Below, in pieces: positions 61,423 to 64,000 of a DNA stretch of 64,000 bases. The notes below the pieces were generated by a model that saw only the letters and a list, made by a program, of their open reading frames with translations, was not told the origin of the DNA and made no database searches. This DNA comes from Morella rubra (lineage: Eukaryota > Streptophyta > Magnoliopsida > Fagales > Myricaceae), in assembly GCA_003952965.2 (NCBI GenBank), contig CM025849.1, positions 32,137,381 through 32,201,380 of the forward strand, written 5' to 3'. Each line of letters starts with the position of its first letter. Position 1 is the stretch's first letter. A program made the position numbers and the translations under genes.

Positions 61423-61434
61423 TGGTATCAGAGC
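61423..61434 (+). other. tRNA primer-binding site
   Basis: TGGTATCAGAGC, complementary to the 3' end of plant initiator tRNA-Met, two bases after the LTR end. Confidence 0.85.
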
Positions 61435-61468
61435 CTAAAATCATTCCTTGACCCAATTTGAGTGAAAT

Positions 61469-62816
61469 ATGGATAGAAGTCAATCCCTTAACGTTCCCGC
61501 ATACTTTGATGGTTCTAATTACGCTTGTTGGAAAGTTAGAATGAGGGCCTTTCTAAAATCTATAGATGATAAAGTGTGGACAGCCGTGGACAAAGGTTGG
61601 ACCAAGCCAGAGGGTACTGTAGATGGAGTAGTTTGCATTAAGGAACCAAGTAAATGGACTGGTGAGAAAAGAGAATCCTCAAGTTGGAATAGTAAAGGCG
61701 TTAATGCTATATTCATGAGCGTATCACTGGATGAATTTACGAGGATATCTAATTTTGAATCCGCTAGGGAAGCTTGGGATATTTTGGCTCTTACATATGA
61801 AGGTACTAAGGCTGTAAGAGATTCTAAATTACAATTGAACGTCTCTAAGTTTGAAGAACTTTGAATGAGAGACGATGAGAGTTTTGATGATTTTTATGGA
61901 AAACTTACAGCCATAGTAAATTGTAGTTTTAGCCTTGAAGAGCAAATTCCAGAATCTAAGGTAGTGCGAAAGGTTTTAAGATCCCTCACTGAAAGGTTTA
62001 GACCAAAAGTCACTGCCATAGAAGAAAGTAAGGTGTTAGATGACATTAAGATTGATGAGCTTGTAGGTTCTTTACAAACCTACGAGCTGACTTTTCCTTC
62101 ATCCATAAAGAATAAGTCTATTGCTCTTAAAACTGTGAAAGAGGAAGAGAATTCCTCTTCTGATGATGATTCTTTAGAAGATGAAGACATGACTCTTTTT
62201 GTTAAGAAGTTTCGTAAGGCTTTTCGATTTAAAAAGGGTGGTAATTGGAAAGATAAGAAGGGAAACACAAAATCCTTTAACAAAACAAATCGGAAGAATT
62301 TTGATAAAAAGGATAAAGGAGATCAAATGAAGAAAGAAGAGAGTAGTGTTCAATGTCATGGTTGTAAAGGATTCGGACATATGAAATTTGAATGTCCTAC
62401 ACATTTAAAAGCACAAAGAAAACCAGCTATGAATGCATCTCTCTTTGATTCTGATTAGACATTTCTTCTTCCAGTAAAGAAACTTCTTCACATGAAAAAG
62501 TTAATTATCTTGCTTTTTCTTCTTCTATAGTTAGTAATAATGATTCGGATCTTGAAAGGAATGACACCCTAGAGTCAGATCCAGATGATCTAGATGCTCT
62601 ACGTATAGCCTACGATGAGTAATATGAAGAGAGTATTAAGTTGAAGAAAAATCATGGATTAATTACTAAAGAGGTTAATGTCATTAAATTAGAAAAAGAT
62701 CAACTAACATCTGAAATTACAGTGCTAAGTCTAAAAAATGCAGATCTGGAAGCTAAAGTAATAGAGTTAGAGCTTGAGTTAGAACAAGCCAATGATCAGC
62801 TAAATAAGTTCTCTTG
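61469..62816 (+). pseudogene. Copia gag with one in-frame stop, 3'-interrupted
   Basis: The ATG at 61469 follows the primer-binding site. The frame encodes an N-terminal DUF4219-type motif (FDGSNYACWKVRMRAFL), then a UBN2-type gag core (SAREAWDILALTYEG, then DDFYGKLTAIVN) and a basic linker with a CCHC zinc knuckle (CHGCKGFGHMKFEC, about 62353-62394) that binds the element's RNA. A TGA at 61862 interrupts the frame without shifting it; a stop at 62456 is followed by related but broken sequence with a coiled-coil (KNADLEAKVIELELELEQA) to 62816. There the gag is cut off by another element. Protease, integrase and RT are not in the window. Confidence 0.88.
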
Positions 62817-64000
62817 TGTAACACCCAGCTCTTTTGCACCTATTTGGTATATATGTGAGATAATATAAATAGTATGTTGTGAAATTTTCTTACTTAATTA
62901 TTCTTCGTGCATCTTTAATTCTCCTCCATTTACACCTAGGTGATTATATTTATTTTTATATCATTGATGTAACGCCCCTTCCTTGTATAGAGCTATAGTA
63001 TATAGTGCTCATGTGAAAATTTTTATTTGTGTTTACATTCAAGAAGGTAATTGGGATGATCAGGGCAAGCCTGTAAAATCCTGGTAAGACAGGTTGAGTG
63101 CTGCACGCCCTTATTTGAAAGCAGTTTGAGACCCGAGCAGTTTGAGCTCTCGACCCCAATTAGTTGAGTTCTCGAGTAAGCCCTGGACCCCGGGCTGTTT
63201 GAGCTTCGTATGCCCAACTTTTACGTTAGTTGAGCTTCCTTTTTGCATGCTACTTTTTACGTGTCCTAACCTTATGCACAGCATTAAATGCACTCTTATC
63301 CCATTTCACGTTTTACCTCCCTCCTCCTTATTTGATTGCCTAGATGAAGATGGCCATTGGCTCTCTTTTTGGCGTGTTGCTTTAGATGTACGAGATGAAT
63401 ATTCTGGTGGCAGCAGACGTGTATGACCTCGTTATCCCTCTCTTTCTCTAATGATTGGGTCTATACCTATAGACTGGTAGGGGGAGTACACCGTGAATTC
63501 GTTGCTTTCTATTTATAGTATCAACTAGAAGAATAAGAGAAAGAGACGTGAAGTGGACCTAGCACTCCGAGACATATAGAAGAATTTTCACCAAACTAAT
63601 AGAGAGAAAGGAAGGGAGAGAGAGTGATGTGAAAGAGACCACCTGACCGAAGGAAGGAGGAAGGAGAAACCAAGGGGAAAAGAGACCAAAGTGTTTTTAT
63701 TCAAGGAAAGGCAGTATACACTTAACTGAGGTAAGGGTGAGCCAAGTTACATTACAGGGATTAGTAGTAAGGGTGTAGAGTTGTTTTAAAGAGGGGTATT
63801 AGGGTGGTTCGGGTAGTGCTTAAAACGTGACTTTTGCCATGAGATGAGAAAAGTCTAGTAACCCATTCTTATCACTGTGATAAAATTCAAAGGAGAAAGA
63901 CTAAAAGACTTTGGGGGAACCACCTGGGGCTAGATCCTTTGAGTGTGAAGTTTGAGAAAGAAAAACTCTCTTTTGTTTTATATGCCCGAGGAAATTATTG
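62817..64000 (+). mobile_element. LTR-like element inserted in the Copia gag, running off the window
   Basis: The gag coiled-coil frame ends at 62816 and TGTAACACCCAGC begins, a start common in Ty3/Gypsy-type LTRs. A second TGTAACGCCCC occurs at 62970. The remaining 1.0 kb holds no recognisable protein; TTTGAGCT/AGTTGAGC repeats occur at 63122-63235. The right end and any second LTR lie outside. Confidence 0.42.

Overview
The window is plant nuclear DNA, most likely from a woody eudicot. It has intron-bearing genes of plant-only or plant-typical families (G-type lectin S-receptor-like kinases, phytocystatins, a CSLD fragment, a Dr1-associated corepressor). Intergenic DNA is AT-rich, with many nested transposons, and one exact 1,000-N assembly gap lies at 24329-25328. 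I cannot name the species from sequence alone.

Layout. (1) 1-10.5 kb is transposon wreckage around kinase fragments. A Copia 3' end and LTR sit inside the last exon of an S-receptor kinase. A second, 5'-truncated Copia (1966-8648) is split by a 4.5-kb CACTA element with a 3-bp TGT target duplication, and that CACTA carries a captured piece of the replication gene MCM10. (2) 9.3-25.3 kb is a tandem array of S-receptor-like kinase loci. It holds a kinase-only fragment (9330), one locus with all seven exons (14549-18686; kinase exons intact, ectodomain exon frameshifted), an ectodomain-only pseudogene (21628), and the 5' flank of a further copy running into the gap. The upstream region of the seven-exon copy is split by a 2.3-kb Pack-MULE carrying a CSLD (cellulose-synthase-like D) fragment; the matching empty site is visible in the neighbouring copy. 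(3) 26.4-32.7 kb is a Dr1-associated corepressor (NC2-alpha/DRAP1-like) gene. Its first and last exons are clean, but its histone-fold exons and a duplicated 3' portion are full of small deletions.

(4) 34.7-53.2 kb is a phytocystatin cluster. One copy is clearly intact (52328-52899, minus). Two are divergent but open (36940-37519 minus, 45738-46393 plus). The rest are broken: 34709 is truncated, 39500 is split by a hAT element with an 8-bp duplication, and 49358 is a remnant lacking its coding exon. The three open copies share a back-to-back W-box element about 240-340 bp upstream of the ATG. This suggests shared WRKY control and a defence or stress role as secreted or cytosolic papain-type protease inhibitors. 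A Ptta/En/Spm transposase pseudogene, a 1,042-bp solo LTR with 5-bp duplications, a hAT MITE and a ~115-bp minisatellite lie between the copies.

(5) 53-64 kb holds several short MULE-type MITEs with 9-bp duplications, a LINE with an internal inversion of the twin-priming type, a small secreted cysteine-rich peptide gene that looks frame-broken, a perfect 40-bp palindrome, and the 5' end of another Copia element (LTR, primer-binding site, gag) that is itself interrupted by a further LTR-like element running off the window.

How it works together. The functional content is probably one inducible cystatin, possibly two divergent cystatins, and possibly a receptor kinase and a transcriptional corepressor if some lesions are sequencing errors. 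Everything else records tandem duplication and transposon capture. I found no clear evidence of an entirely new system. The most unusual biology is the divergent cystatin subclass and the two host-gene captures by DNA transposons.
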